Both the position numbers and the translations under genes were made by a program. Positions 30,371-39,629 of a stretch of 64,000 nucleotides of DNA are shown in pieces; the stretch's first letter is position 1; each line of letters opens with the position of its first letter. The notes beneath the pieces were generated by a model that saw only the letters and a list, made by a program, of their open reading frames with translations, was not told the origin of the DNA and did no database searches. The DNA comes from Campylobacter concisus (GTDB lineage: Bacteria > Campylobacterota > Campylobacteria > Campylobacterales > Campylobacteraceae): the NCBI RefSeq assembly GCF_003048675.2, contig NZ_CP060707.1, positions 372,001 through 436,000 on the forward strand, in the 5' to 3' direction.

Positions 30371-31807
30371 ATGGAATTTGCATATTCAATTCCAATGATT
30401 GTAGGCGCAGTGGTTATACTGTTTATCATTTTAATACCGCTTTTATTTAGGCGCGTTGTTGCAACAAATGAGGTGCATATCGTTCAAACATCAAAAAGCA
30501 CCACATCTTACGGCAAAGATACAGCCAACGGAAATAGCTACTATGAATTTCCAAGCTGGATACCAATAATTGGTGTAACAAAGATAGTTTTGCCAGTTTC
30601 TGTTTTTAGTATAAAGATAGATGGCTATGAGGCATATGATGTCGGTCGTTTGCCATTTATGGTTGATATCACTGCATTTTTTAGGATAAAAGATAGCAAC
30701 CTAGCAGCACAACGCGTCATAAATCTTAAAGATATGGAGCTTCAGCTAACTGACATCATCCAAGGCTCGATCCGTTCTATCTTAGCTAGCAAGCAGCTAG
30801 AAGAAATTCTTCAACAAAGAAGCGAATTTGGCTTAGAATTTACAACCGCAGTCAAAGAGCAGCTTCAAAACTGGGGCATAGAGCCTGTTAAAAATATCGA
30901 GTTAATGGACATCCGCGATAGTAGAGATAGCAAGGTTATCTTTAATATCATGGAGAAGAAAAAATCAGAAATCGAGAAAGAGTCTCGTATGACTGTGGCT
31001 GAGAATAAAAAGATTGCAGAGATCGCTGAAGTAAATGCAAAACAAGAGACTGATGTTAAAAAACAAGAGGCTGAAAAGGCAGTAGGTCTAAAAACAGTTG
31101 AAAACGAAAGAGAGGTTGCTATTTCTCGTCAGCAAGCTTGCCAACAAGTGGCTGATCAAGAGAAGGTCACTAAAGAAAAAGAGATGGAAGTTATCAGAGT
31201 TACTGATGTTAAGCAAGCTGAAATTTCAAAACAAGTAGAGATCGTCAAAGCTGAGCAAGAGCAAAGAAAGATAGAGATCGACGCTGAAGCTAGGAAAAAC
31301 GCGAAGATCAAAGACGCTGAAGCACATAAACAAAATCAAATTCTAACAGCTGAGGGTGAGAAAGAGAAGGCATTTTTGGAGGCTGCTGCTTTACTGGAGA
31401 CTAAAGATAAAGAGTCACAAGGTATACAAAAGATAGGCTCTGCTGAGGCTGAGGCACTAAGACTAAAAGAGCTTGCACCTGTAAATGCACAGATCGAGCT
31501 TGCTAGAGAGATCGGCGAAAATGAAGGTTATCAAACATATCTTATTTCTATTAAACAGATCGAGGCAAATAGAGATGTGGGCTTAGAACAGGCTAAAGCG
31601 CTAAGTGCGGCTGATCTAAAGATCATTGCTAATGAAGGTAGTGTTTCAAATGGCTTGTCTAAGATCAGTGATGTGCTAAGCTCAAAAGGTGGTACAAATT
31701 TAGCCTCAATGCTTGAAGGCTTAAACCAAAGCGAGATAGGCAAAGGACTAATCGATAAATTTATAAAACCAAATGGTGGTTCAGATCGCGATAAGCCACA
31801 AAAATAA
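30371..31807 (+). CDS. Flotillin-like SPFH/band 7 membrane protein
   Basis: A 478-residue protein with one N-terminal transmembrane helix (about 8-28) and an SPFH domain (to about 190; DVGRLPFMVDITAFFRIKDSN, DIIQGSIRSILASK). A very long Glu/Ala/Lys-rich coiled coil follows (about 195-390, repeated EAEK/KEKE/AEARKNA blocks), then a Ser/Gly-rich tail. This is the flotillin architecture; such proteins assemble into membrane scaffolds. No NfeD-like partner gene is seen beside it. AAAAGGAG precedes the ATG. Confidence 0.88.
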   Translation: MEFAYSIPMIVGAVVILFIILIPLLFRRVVATNEVHIVQTSKSTTSYGKDTANGNSYYEFPSWIPIIGVTKIVLPVSVFSIKIDGYEAYDVGRLPFMVDITAFFRIKDSNLAAQRVINLKDMELQLTDIIQGSIRSILASKQLEEILQQRSEFGLEFTTAVKEQLQNWGIEPVKNIELMDIRDSRDSKVIFNIMEKKKSEIEKESRMTVAENKKIAEIAEVNAKQETDVKKQEAEKAVGLKTVENEREVAISRQQACQQVADQEKVTKEKEMEVIRVTDVKQAEISKQVEIVKAEQEQRKIEIDAEARKNAKIKDAEAHKQNQILTAEGEKEKAFLEAAALLETKDKESQGIQKIGSAEAEALRLKELAPVNAQIELAREIGENEGYQTYLISIKQIEANRDVGLEQAKALSAADLKIIANEGSVSNGLSKISDVLSSKGGTNLASMLEGLNQSEIGKGLIDKFIKPNGGSDRDKPQK

Positions 31808-31816
31808 ACACAAAAT

Positions 31817-31839
31817 CAATCAGGGAATTTCCCTGATTG
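31817..31839 (+). terminator. Hairpin after the SPFH gene
   Basis: A near-perfect palindrome (CAATCAGGGAA / TTCCCTGATTG) 9 nt past the stop. There is no T run afterwards, so termination could be weak or the hairpin may protect the 3' end. Confidence 0.5.
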
Positions 31840-31977
31840 CAATAAAACTTATCTATGCTATAAGATAGATTTTCTATTTTAATTTTAAAAGTATTTTGAA
31901 ATTTGCTAACAAAAATATAAATTTTTACACCGCTAGCTTGCCTTATAAAACCTTATATTGATAAAAAATTATAAAGC

Positions 31978-32007
31978 TAGCCTCTTTTGTATATTGTAAA
32001 GAGGCTA
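31978..32007 (-). terminator. Hairpin after the CO dehydrogenase gene
   Basis: A 10-bp stem (TAGCCTCTTT / AAAGAGGCTA) with a 10-nt loop lies 16 nt beyond the cooS stop; on the minus strand a T-rich stretch follows. Confidence 0.6.
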
Positions 32008-32023
32008 TAATATTAAATTTACC

Positions 32024-34063
32024 TTACGCTCTCCAGCCAAGTTTTTCTCGTTTTGCTTTCATGTCAGCTACGATATTTTCAGCAAGTGCGACAGGATCAA
32101 GATTTACTACCATTTTTGAGCCAAGGATCGGCAATGTACCATTTGCCATAAATTCTTCAACATTTTTTGAGCCTTGAACAGGGGCAAATACGCAGTGGTA
32201 AGATGAAATTCCAAGTAGTCTAAAGCCAAGTGCGGCATCTATGCCCTTTTCATTTGACCACTCAGGGCTTGAAAATGCGTATGGCAGGTCTTTGATGTCA
32301 GTGCTTAAGTTTTGACTAAGCGCATTAAACATCGCTGAAGCCCTAGCATTGTCCAAGCACTCGCCCATGTGCCAGATCGGCGGGATCTTATAAGGGGCTA
32401 AAAATTCTCTCAAGCTATCGCCGCAGTATTCAAGCGCATTTGCATTGCAAAGTCCTGTTTTTAGTAGTGGAAATGAGGCGCAGCCGTTTGTCATTATTAG
32501 GACATTATTTTTTAGAAGCGTTCTAGCTACGTTTACGACAGCTTTTTCATAAACTACGCGTGGATTTGAGCAGCCGACTAAATTTACAAGTCCAAGGATC
32601 TTACCCTCTTTTATCGCATCAGCGATAACCTGCGTTGAGCCAAAAATTTTATTTACATTTTCTAGTGAAAAGCCCATTTTAGCTTCGACTTCGTATTGCG
32701 GGATATGCACTGGTATGCCTTTTCTAGCTTCGTGGCTCTCAAGCGCTCTATATAAAATTTTCTCTGCGATCTCGTGAATTTCACTCATATTTGAGTGATG
32801 ATGATCAAAGCCGATATGCTCAGCCCCAGGAAGCCTTGCAGAGTCGCTTGTAGTGATGACTGTCGTTTTAAAGCACCTTGCCACCTCCATAACGGTAGGA
32901 TAGACATCTTGCACGTCAGCTAGCCAAAGATCGAGCGCACCTGTGCCAACAACAAGCTCTGCGCCAACCGCATTTGAAAGCGGTATAACGCCGTCGTAGC
33001 GATACATAGCCGAAAGTCCGTTACAGCAAACACCATAAAACTGAATGCCTAAAGCGCCCTTTTCTTTGGCTAAATTTTGAAATTTCTCGCTCTTGCCAAG
33101 CTTAACGACGACACTTACTAAAAGTGGAGAGTGTCCGTGAAGCGCGATATTTACGTAGCCTTTTTTGATAGCGCCTAAATTTATCTTTGAGTCATTTAGC
33201 TTTGGCAGGCCAAATAGACAATCCATCGCAATAGACGTGCCAAGCGTGCTTGACCAAGCGTAAGCTAGACCTGTGCGGAAAAACTGCTTCATTACATTTC
33301 GCCAGTCGCCATCTGTGCCTGTGCTTGTTCTATGAAGGCTCTCTGTAACCTCGTGATAGACGCCTATTGGCAAGATATCAAGCTTTTTCCACACCTCTTG
33401 ACGCTCTTTTGGAGCAAAGGTCTTTATGGCTTTGTGCTCTTGTGGCAAGGTGCGAGATAGATCTTCAAGTAAGATATCAGCGATCTGCGAGGCAAGCTCG
33501 TTTATACTTTTGCTCTCATCAAGTCCAAAAGCTTTTGCAACTGCACGCACTTTCTCTTCGCCTTCTATTGGGATATTTAGCTTGCCAGTTGCTGCGTTTT
33601 TAAGAGCTAGCATGTTTTCTCTGCCTCTTGCGCCGTGAGCCGCTGCACCGCCAGCTACGTGACGGAGTAAATTTCTAGCTACGATGACGTCCGCATCAGC
33701 GCCGCACACGCCACGAGTTGCCTTTGATGTGATCTTACATGGTCCCATAAAGCAGATCTTACAGCAAATTCCAGCCATGCCAAAGGTGCATTGTGGCTTT
33801 TGCTTGTCAAATCTATCAAAAACAGTCTCGATCCCCATATCTTGCATTTTTAGGAGCATTTCGCTAACGGCTGGATCAGGTGTTTCTTCGATTACTTTTT
33901 GCTTATTTGGAAAGGTTTTTTTATAAAGTGAGATAGCGTTTGAGTAGTCTGTAAATTCTGCCTCGTCTTTGTAGTCATAAAAGCCTTTTTCATTTGGCTT
34001 GGCCTCTTTATCAAGTCCGTATTTCTGGATCTTGATACCTAAAATTTCGTCGTTTGTTTGCAT
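32024..34063 (-). CDS. cooS: Nickel-iron carbon monoxide dehydrogenase, divergent, C-cluster motif altered
   Basis: A 679-residue anaerobic CODH catalytic subunit. The D- and B-cluster cysteines are all present (Cys92, 100, 101, 104, 109, 120). Of the expected C-cluster ligands the HGH motif (309-311), Cys346/347 (GVCCNG), Cys498 (LVGCSN), Cys528 (TNGCA) and Cys569 (HMGECLDN) are kept, as is Lys606. The usual Cys of the D-[VY]-Q-C motif is Asp386 (LADVQD). The histidine ladder after His143 (HxxHxxH in known CODHs) reads HGARGRE, so the presumed proton path is lost. CO oxidation may thus be impaired or replaced by another reaction. No CooF or CooC gene is adjacent; an ABC importer is divergent. 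AAGGAGC precedes the ATG. Confidence 0.9.
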   Translation of the reverse strand: MQTNDEILGIKIQKYGLDKEAKPNEKGFYDYKDEAEFTDYSNAISLYKKTFPNKQKVIEETPDPAVSEMLLKMQDMGIETVFDRFDKQKPQCTFGMAGICCKICFMGPCKITSKATRGVCGADADVIVARNLLRHVAGGAAAHGARGRENMLALKNAATGKLNIPIEGEEKVRAVAKAFGLDESKSINELASQIADILLEDLSRTLPQEHKAIKTFAPKERQEVWKKLDILPIGVYHEVTESLHRTSTGTDGDWRNVMKQFFRTGLAYAWSSTLGTSIAMDCLFGLPKLNDSKINLGAIKKGYVNIALHGHSPLLVSVVVKLGKSEKFQNLAKEKGALGIQFYGVCCNGLSAMYRYDGVIPLSNAVGAELVVGTGALDLWLADVQDVYPTVMEVARCFKTTVITTSDSARLPGAEHIGFDHHHSNMSEIHEIAEKILYRALESHEARKGIPVHIPQYEVEAKMGFSLENVNKIFGSTQVIADAIKEGKILGLVNLVGCSNPRVVYEKAVVNVARTLLKNNVLIMTNGCASFPLLKTGLCNANALEYCGDSLREFLAPYKIPPIWHMGECLDNARASAMFNALSQNLSTDIKDLPYAFSSPEWSNEKGIDAALGFRLLGISSYHCVFAPVQGSKNVEEFMANGTLPILGSKMVVNLDPVALAENIVADMKAKREKLGWRA

Positions 34064-34109
34064 TTTTGCTCCTTATGCAAGTAAATTTTATCTTTTGGAT
34101 AAGTCTTGG

Positions 34110-34115
34110 ATTATA
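34110..34115 (-). promoter_or_regulatory. -10 box for cooS
   Basis: Perfect TATAAT on the minus strand, 46 bp before the cooS start. Confidence 0.5.
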
Positions 34116-34179
34116 TCATCAAAAATTTTCACAGAGATTGATTTGGGATAAATTTAGTGTAAATTTTAGCTTTGGCTAC

Positions 34180-34185
34180 TATAAT
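34180..34185 (+). promoter_or_regulatory. -10 box for the ABC importer operon
   Basis: Perfect TATAAT, 31 bp before the start at 34217, in the divergent gap with cooS. Confidence 0.5.
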
Positions 34186-34216
34186 TACACACTTAAAATA
34201 AAATTCAGGAAAATTT

Positions 34217-35134
34217 ATGACCAGGCGTTACGCTTTACAAATTTTAGGCTCTTTCTTGGCTCTTAGTAGCCAAAAAGCTCTAGCAAGCACTCCAAAGATC
34301 GGCGTAAAAATAGGCTTTGTGCCGATAAGCGATCATCTATGCATCATCGCTTCAAAGCTCTATAAAAGTGAAAATTTCATGATAGTGCCTATTAAATTTG
34401 CTAGCTGGGTTGATCTAGCTGAGGCGCTTAGGGCAGGGGCGATTGATGGGGCTTTTATGCTAGCTCCACTAGGTCTTATGCTAAGAGCAAATGGCGCAAA
34501 GATAAAGACCGTGCTATCAGCTCACAAAAATGGTTCAGCCCTTGTGGCTAGAAGCGACGTGGCCGGTCTTAAGCAGCTTGCTGGCAAAAAGATCGCTGTG
34601 CCTTCAAAATTTAGCATGCACTATTTTTTACTTGATACGATCTTAAAGCGTGAAAATATGAGCGCAGATATCACCGAGATGGTGCCACCTGAGATGCCTT
34701 TTGCGCTTCTTAGCCATCAGATAGATGCTTACATCGTGGCTGAGCCATTTGGGCAAATGGCGGTAAATTTTAAAGGCAGGGCGAAAAATTTGCTCTTTTC
34801 AAAAGATATAAAGCCAAACCACATCTGCTGCACACTAAATTTTCAAGAAGAAATTCTCTCAAAGCCTTATTTTAACGAGCTTTTAGATGCTTTTAGAAAA
34901 GCAGCAAGCTTTATCACAAAAGATCACGAAAAAAGCGCACTTTTGGGCAATGAGATCTTAAGTCAAAATGCAAATTTATTAAAGCTAGTGCTTGATAAAG
35001 AGATCGTAAGCTACGACGATCTAAGCCTAAGGGCAGAAGAGCTAGAGGAGCTAAAAGAATTTCTAATCAGCAAAAATTTAGGCAATCAAAAACTAGCAAA
35101 TTTAGATATAAACTCATACTTGGAGCAAAGATGA
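34217..35134 (+). CDS. ABC importer substrate-binding protein, SsuA/NMT1-like
   Basis: A 305-residue periplasmic binding protein of the nitrate/sulfonate/taurine class. It begins with a twin-arginine-like signal (MTRRYALQILGSFLALSSQKALAS), then KIGFVPISDHLCIIASKLY, EALRAGAIDGAFMLAPLGL and GKKIAVPSKFSMHYFLLD, the usual family layout. The Tat-type signal hints that it may fold with a bound ligand before export. Substrate cannot be read from sequence; candidates are nitrate, sulfonates or a thiamine-precursor-like compound. First gene of a three-gene transporter, divergent from cooS. Confidence 0.85.
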   Translation: MTRRYALQILGSFLALSSQKALASTPKIGVKIGFVPISDHLCIIASKLYKSENFMIVPIKFASWVDLAEALRAGAIDGAFMLAPLGLMLRANGAKIKTVLSAHKNGSALVARSDVAGLKQLAGKKIAVPSKFSMHYFLLDTILKRENMSADITEMVPPEMPFALLSHQIDAYIVAEPFGQMAVNFKGRAKNLLFSKDIKPNHICCTLNFQEEILSKPYFNELLDAFRKAASFITKDHEKSALLGNEILSQNANLLKLVLDKEIVSYDDLSLRAEELEELKEFLISKNLGNQKLANLDINSYLEQR

Positions 35135-35856
35135 AATACCTTTTTCAAATTCTCGTTTTAGCCCTAGCTTTGCTTATCTGGCAAGCTTTTAGTGGGGACT
35201 TAGTACCAAGCGTAAAAGAGGTGGTAAGCGCATTTTTCGAGCTTGCAAGAAGCGGCAAACTGCTTCTTGGCGTCACTGACTCACTCATTAGATACGTCAT
35301 AGGACTTCTCGTTGGCTCGTTTGTTGCGGTTTTGGTCGGACTTATATTTGGACTTTTCCCAAAATTTGCAAACGCGTTTGAGCCGCTTATCGGGCTTTTG
35401 CGTCCTATTTCGCCGATTGCTTGGATACCTTTGATAGTTCTTGCCTTTGGCATCGGAGATAAACCGACTATTTTCATCATCGCTTATGCGATATTTTTCC
35501 CTATGCTACTTCTTACTATAAGTGCCGTAAAAAGCGTGCCAAATGAGCTTGTTTTAGCGGCTCGTGGCTTTGGAGCTAGCAAAATGCAAATAATCACTGG
35601 CGTCATCATGCCAGCAAGTCTTTTTAGCATCATCTCAGGGCTAAAGCTAGCAGCGAGCCTTGCTTGGATAAATTTAGTAGTTGGCGAGATGGTGGGAGCT
35701 CAAAGCGGGCTAGGATATCTCATAATAGACGCTAGAAACCAGCTTAGGATAGATAGCGTAATGGCGGTGATTTTTGTGATCGGCGTGATAGGCATCGTGA
35801 TAAATTTCATCTTTTCGCTCATTGAAAGATACGCAGGGGAGAGGCTTGGACGATGA
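35131..35856 (+). CDS. ABC importer permease, SsuC/TauC-like
   Basis: A 241-residue BPD-type inner-membrane permease with about six helices and the cytoplasmic coupling loop ELVLAARGFGASKMQIITGVIMPAS (EAA motif). It overlaps the binding-protein gene and the ATPase gene by 4 nt each. Confidence 0.9.
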   Translation: MKYLFQILVLALALLIWQAFSGDLVPSVKEVVSAFFELARSGKLLLGVTDSLIRYVIGLLVGSFVAVLVGLIFGLFPKFANAFEPLIGLLRPISPIAWIPLIVLAFGIGDKPTIFIIAYAIFFPMLLLTISAVKSVPNELVLAARGFGASKMQIITGVIMPASLFSIISGLKLAASLAWINLVVGEMVGAQSGLGYLIIDARNQLRIDSVMAVIFVIGVIGIVINFIFSLIERYAGERLGR

Positions 35857-36596
35857 TAAAGATAAAAAATTTAACCAAATCTTTTGGGGACACTAAAATT
35901 TTAAAAGGGATAAATTTAGAGATAAAGCAGAATGAATTTTGCGTTTTGCTTGGTGGCAGTGGCTCTGGCAAGACGACACTTTTAAACATCCTAAGTGGCA
36001 CGAGCGAGCTTAGTAGCGGTGAAATTTCAATGCAAAATAAAATTTATACAAAGAAAATTTCACTAGATAAATCGCGCCAGATCATCACTCAGACCTACTC
36101 GCTAATGCCATGGCTAAGTGCAAAAGATAACATCAAATTTGCCCTAAAATGCTCTGGCATAAAGGATAAATTTGAACAAGAAAAGAGAGCTAGTAAATTT
36201 CTAGAGCTTGTTAGCCTTTCTCATAAGGCCGAGCTCTTCCCGCACTCGCTAAGTGGCGGTCAAAAGCAGCGTGTCGCCATCGCAAGGGCACTTAGCTTAA
36301 GCCCTGAGGTGCTCTTTTTAGACGAGCCATTTTCTGCGCTTGATCCAATAACAAGGACAAATTTGCAAAAAAGCTTAAAGCAGATGTCAAAGACTCAAAC
36401 CACTATCTTTGTCACGCACGATATCGATGAGGCGCTATTTTTGGCTGATAAGATCGTGATCTTACACGATGGCGTGATCATAAAAGAGATAATCAATCCA
36501 AATTTTGGCGTACATGATCTAAAGTATTTTGAGCTAAAAGCTAAGATCTTTGACCTCATAAATGGCGAAGATAACGAGGTTGAATACGCTATTTAA
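35853..36596 (+). CDS. ABC importer ATPase, SsuB/TauB-like
   Basis: A 247-residue ATPase: Walker A GGSGSGKTT (about 35-43), Q-loop, signature LSGGQKQRVAIARAL, Walker B VLFLDEPFSALD and the H-loop THD. It powers the adjacent permease. A classic terminator hairpin lies about 125 bp downstream. Confidence 0.93.
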   Translation: MIKIKNLTKSFGDTKILKGINLEIKQNEFCVLLGGSGSGKTTLLNILSGTSELSSGEISMQNKIYTKKISLDKSRQIITQTYSLMPWLSAKDNIKFALKCSGIKDKFEQEKRASKFLELVSLSHKAELFPHSLSGGQKQRVAIARALSLSPEVLFLDEPFSALDPITRTNLQKSLKQMSKTQTTIFVTHDIDEALFLADKIVILHDGVIIKEIINPNFGVHDLKYFELKAKIFDLINGEDNEVEYAI

Positions 36597-36720
36597 TAAA
36601 TTTTAAATATATTTTTAAATTTTAAGCTAGTATTAACTTTAGCGTGAAATTTATGTTATAAAGATTTACTACAATTACACACAAAGCAAATCATTTTTGT
36701 TATTCCTTTTACTGATTGAG

Positions 36721-36744
36721 GCCTTGGTTAGCCAAGGCTTTTTT
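36721..36744 (+). terminator. Rho-independent terminator between the ABC operon and assT
   Basis: GCCTTGG / CCAAGGC stem with a 4-nt loop (36721-36738) followed by six T. It ends the ABC operon or, if the assT promoter lies upstream of it (for example near 36655), acts as an attenuator in the assT leader. Confidence 0.8.
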
Positions 36745-36798
36745 AAATTTTATAAGCTTTATGAGTAGAGTTTATAAAATTTATCTAAAGGAGATGTT

Positions 36799-38634
36799 AT
36801 GAAAAAGACTTTGAGTTGTGTTGCACTAGCCTCTGTGCTTTGCTCGAGCGCTTTTGCGATAGGCGGTCCAAGCGGGGCTAAACTTGACTACGCTATCACT
36901 GGAGCTATCGGCGAAGTAGTGGTAAATCCATACGATACTGCGCCACTTACAGCAGTCATCAAAAATGGCGGCTACACACTAAGCAACGCTAAGGTCACTA
37001 TCGTGCCAAAACAAGGCGGTCAGGTGATAAGCTACAAAGTGGCTGACAAGCATCTTCGCACACATGGCGGCATCCCAGTTTTTGGCATGTATCCTGACTA
37101 TCAAAACACCGTTGAAGTCGAGTATGACAAGAGCTACAAGGGCAAGACTGAGCATATAAAAGAGAGCTATAAAATTTACGCACCAGCTATCTACCTAGAG
37201 AGCGCTGGCACGCCAAATCAAAAGGGTGCGCTATTTGACAAGATCGAGGTTACTAAGCCAGCGAGCGCTAAATTTGCAAACCGCCTCTACTATGTAAATA
37301 ATTTTGTAAATAAAACAGGCAAGGGCACAAAAGTCGTTTGGAACAACCCAGCTGGCGGTGCGATAGAGTGGAACTACAGTCCAAATAACTTCATCCTTGA
37401 TACAAAAGGCGAGGTTAGATGGTATCTTGAGCCAAGTAAAATTTACGACCTAAAACAGCCATTTCACGCTGGCGTTATGATGGGCTTTAAGCAAAATGAC
37501 GATGGTGCGATGACTTGGGGATACGGTCAAAGATATGCAAAATACGACATCATGGGTAGAGAAATTTTCAACCGCGAGCTACCAGCTAGCTACAACGACT
37601 TCTCTCACTCAATGGACGTAGCACAAAATGGACACTACTTCTTGCGTGTGGCAAATGCCGACTACAAAAGGGCTGATGGCAAAAACGTAAGAACAGTGCG
37701 CGACGTCATCGTTGAGCTTGACCGCGACGGCAACGTAGTTGATGACTTTAGACTATATGAGATCCTTGATCCTTACCGCGATATCGTGCTAAAAACACTT
37801 GATCAAGGCGCAGTTTGCTTAAATATAGACGCTAAGAAAGCAGGCCATACTGCAAGCTCTGATGAGCTTCAGTCTATGGATACGCATGATAAATGGGGCG
37901 ACATAGTAGGAGCAGGTCCAGGACGCAACTGGGCGCACGTAAATAGCGTGGATTATGACCCAAGCGACGATAGCATCATCATCTCAAGCCGCCACCAAGA
38001 CGCAGTTATAAAGATCGGCCGTGACAAACAAGTAAAATGGATCATGGGCGCTCACAAGGGTTGGAGCGATAAATTTAAAGATAAGCTTCTTCAGCCAGTT
38101 GATAGCAAAGGCAACAAGATCATCTGCGAAGATGAGTACTCAAAATGCCCAGGATACGAGAGCGACAAAGGTGGCTTTGACTGGCAATGGACGCAGCACA
38201 CAGCATTTAGGATAGATAGCAAGTCTAAAAAGGGCGAAATTTATCTAAGTGTCTTTGACAACGGCGACACAAGAGGCATGGAGCAACCAGCCATCGCTGG
38301 CATGAAGTACTCTCGTGCTGTAGTTTATAAGATCGATGAGAACAAAAAGACCGTTGAGCAGATCTGGGAGTACGGCAAAGAGCGCGGTAAAGAGTGGTAT
38401 AGCTCAGTTACTAGCCTTACGCAGTATCAAGATGACCTTGATAGCGTGATGGTCTATTCAGCTGTTGCTGGTATGCAGTTTGACATCGCAAAAGGTCGCC
38501 CAGTAGGACTTCCTAGCCCGCACATCGATGAGTTTGAGTGGGGTGCAAAAGAGCCTAGCATCGAGATAAAGATGACAAATGCTATGGGCTATCAAGCGTT
38601 TCCATTTAGCTTGCAAAAGGCGTTTGAGAAATAA
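36799..38634 (+). CDS. assT: Arylsulfate sulfotransferase
   Basis: A 611-residue periplasmic AssT, which moves sulfate from one phenolic sulfate ester to another phenol without PAPS. It has a signal peptide (MKKTLSCVALASVLCSSAFA), a small N-terminal domain and a six-bladed propeller. Candidate active-site His residues lie in NWAHVNSVDYD, SSRHQDAV and WTQHTAFRID. The Cys pair in ICEDEYSKCPG fits the conserved disulfide that normally needs a dedicated DsbL/DsbI pair, not seen next to it here. GGAG precedes the ATG. Family assignment is firm. Confidence 0.93.
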   Translation: MKKTLSCVALASVLCSSAFAIGGPSGAKLDYAITGAIGEVVVNPYDTAPLTAVIKNGGYTLSNAKVTIVPKQGGQVISYKVADKHLRTHGGIPVFGMYPDYQNTVEVEYDKSYKGKTEHIKESYKIYAPAIYLESAGTPNQKGALFDKIEVTKPASAKFANRLYYVNNFVNKTGKGTKVVWNNPAGGAIEWNYSPNNFILDTKGEVRWYLEPSKIYDLKQPFHAGVMMGFKQNDDGAMTWGYGQRYAKYDIMGREIFNRELPASYNDFSHSMDVAQNGHYFLRVANADYKRADGKNVRTVRDVIVELDRDGNVVDDFRLYEILDPYRDIVLKTLDQGAVCLNIDAKKAGHTASSDELQSMDTHDKWGDIVGAGPGRNWAHVNSVDYDPSDDSIIISSRHQDAVIKIGRDKQVKWIMGAHKGWSDKFKDKLLQPVDSKGNKIICEDEYSKCPGYESDKGGFDWQWTQHTAFRIDSKSKKGEIYLSVFDNGDTRGMEQPAIAGMKYSRAVVYKIDENKKTVEQIWEYGKERGKEWYSSVTSLTQYQDDLDSVMVYSAVAGMQFDIAKGRPVGLPSPHIDEFEWGAKEPSIEIKMTNAMGYQAFPFSLQKAFEK

Positions 38635-38657
38635 AAATTTTTAACTTCTTCATTAAT

Positions 38658-38686
38658 TTTCCTCTCCGTTTAATATGGAGAGGAAA
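38658..38686 (+). terminator. Hairpin after assT
   Basis: A 10-bp stem (TTTCCTCTCC / GGAGAGGAAA) with a 9-nt loop, 23 nt past the assT stop and facing the convergent gene at 38788. There is no T run, so the strand of action is uncertain. Confidence 0.5.
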
Positions 38687-38787
38687 CTACCTCTTGTACA
38701 CAGCCAAAATTTTTAAGCGTTTTTATCAGGAAAATATATTCCGCAAAAACACCAGTATCAAATCCAACTTTATCTAACTTGTCATGT

Positions 38788-39186
38788 TTATTGTTTTCTG
38801 TACGGAAAAAAAATTACAAAAATAGCTGCCACACCTACGCAAAATAAAATGGCTATAGCTCCGGTAATCAACGGCTCATCATATCTTTGCGAAAGATAGT
38901 AAAATATAAAAAATCCGCAGAGCAATATTGCGATATCCAATATATCAATATCTGTCGCAAGAGCTAAAACTAAATACATAGAAACTCCGCACAATAATTT
39001 TGTACCAAGATCGGCATCTAAGTATAAAAGAAAACCAAAAAGTATTATCAAAAATGAACAAATATGGATAGTGCATAAAAATTTTTTTGACTTTTTATAC
39101 ACACTGCCGCATCTTGGGCATCTTAGCGTTTTCATCGGCTTTTTGGTAAGTTTTTTACCGCAATCACACTGTATGTAATAGCTCAT
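38788..39186 (-). CDS. Zinc-ribbon membrane protein of unknown function
   Basis: A 132-residue protein starting with a small zinc ribbon (CDCGKKL and CPRCGSVYKKS) followed by three to four transmembrane helices (about 38-56, 63-80, 83-98, 108-128). I do not recognise the family. It is a single gene in a region of weak coding content, convergent with assT. Confidence 0.65.
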   Translation of the reverse strand: MSYYIQCDCGKKLTKKPMKTLRCPRCGSVYKKSKKFLCTIHICSFLIILFGFLLYLDADLGTKLLCGVSMYLVLALATDIDILDIAILLCGFFIFYYLSQRYDEPLITGAIAILFCVGVAAIFVIFFPYRKQ

Positions 39187-39629
39187 ATACCTTCCTGTAT
39201 AGAAGAGATATTGACCATTAAATCTATTTTACGTATATAATAGCTTCCTATAATTATCGGCTCCTTATTATAATCCCTTATAAAATTTCCCCATTTTTGA
39301 AAAAATATTCGGTCGCATTCTATATTTTTATTCTTAGTATATATTTAAAATTTAAAAATTATTTAGCCTTGCCGAATTCCAAGCCCATTGCTGGGTAGAA
39401 TTATAAAAATTTAGCGCCTCTAAGCTGCATTAAATTTTAAAATTTAAAGCAGACGAGGCATGTGTTGTATGAAATTTAAAATTCCAAATCCTAAAGACAA
39501 GATAAATTCTATACCTCTAGCCTGCATGAAATTTTAAAATTTCAGACTTACGGAAGCGGATAAATTTTAAAATTTAAAGCCCGCGAAGGACGAGTAGAAT
39601 TCTGAAATTTTATAATTTTATATTCCGCT
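39187..39629. repeat. Non-coding AT-rich region with repeated AAATTTTAAAATTT palindromes
   Basis: No gene seen in 443 bp. The 14-bp palindrome AAATTTTAAAATTT occurs three times (39432-39445, 39529-39542, 39562-39575) with partly similar flanks (CTAAGCTGCAT and CTAGCCTGCAT before the first two). It looks like decayed repeat DNA rather than regulatory sequence for a neighbour. Confidence 0.55.

Noticed and set aside
39187-39629. CRISPR-like spacing of AAATTTTAAAATTT
   Set aside because: Only three copies, uneven spacing (97 and 33 bp), and no cas genes.
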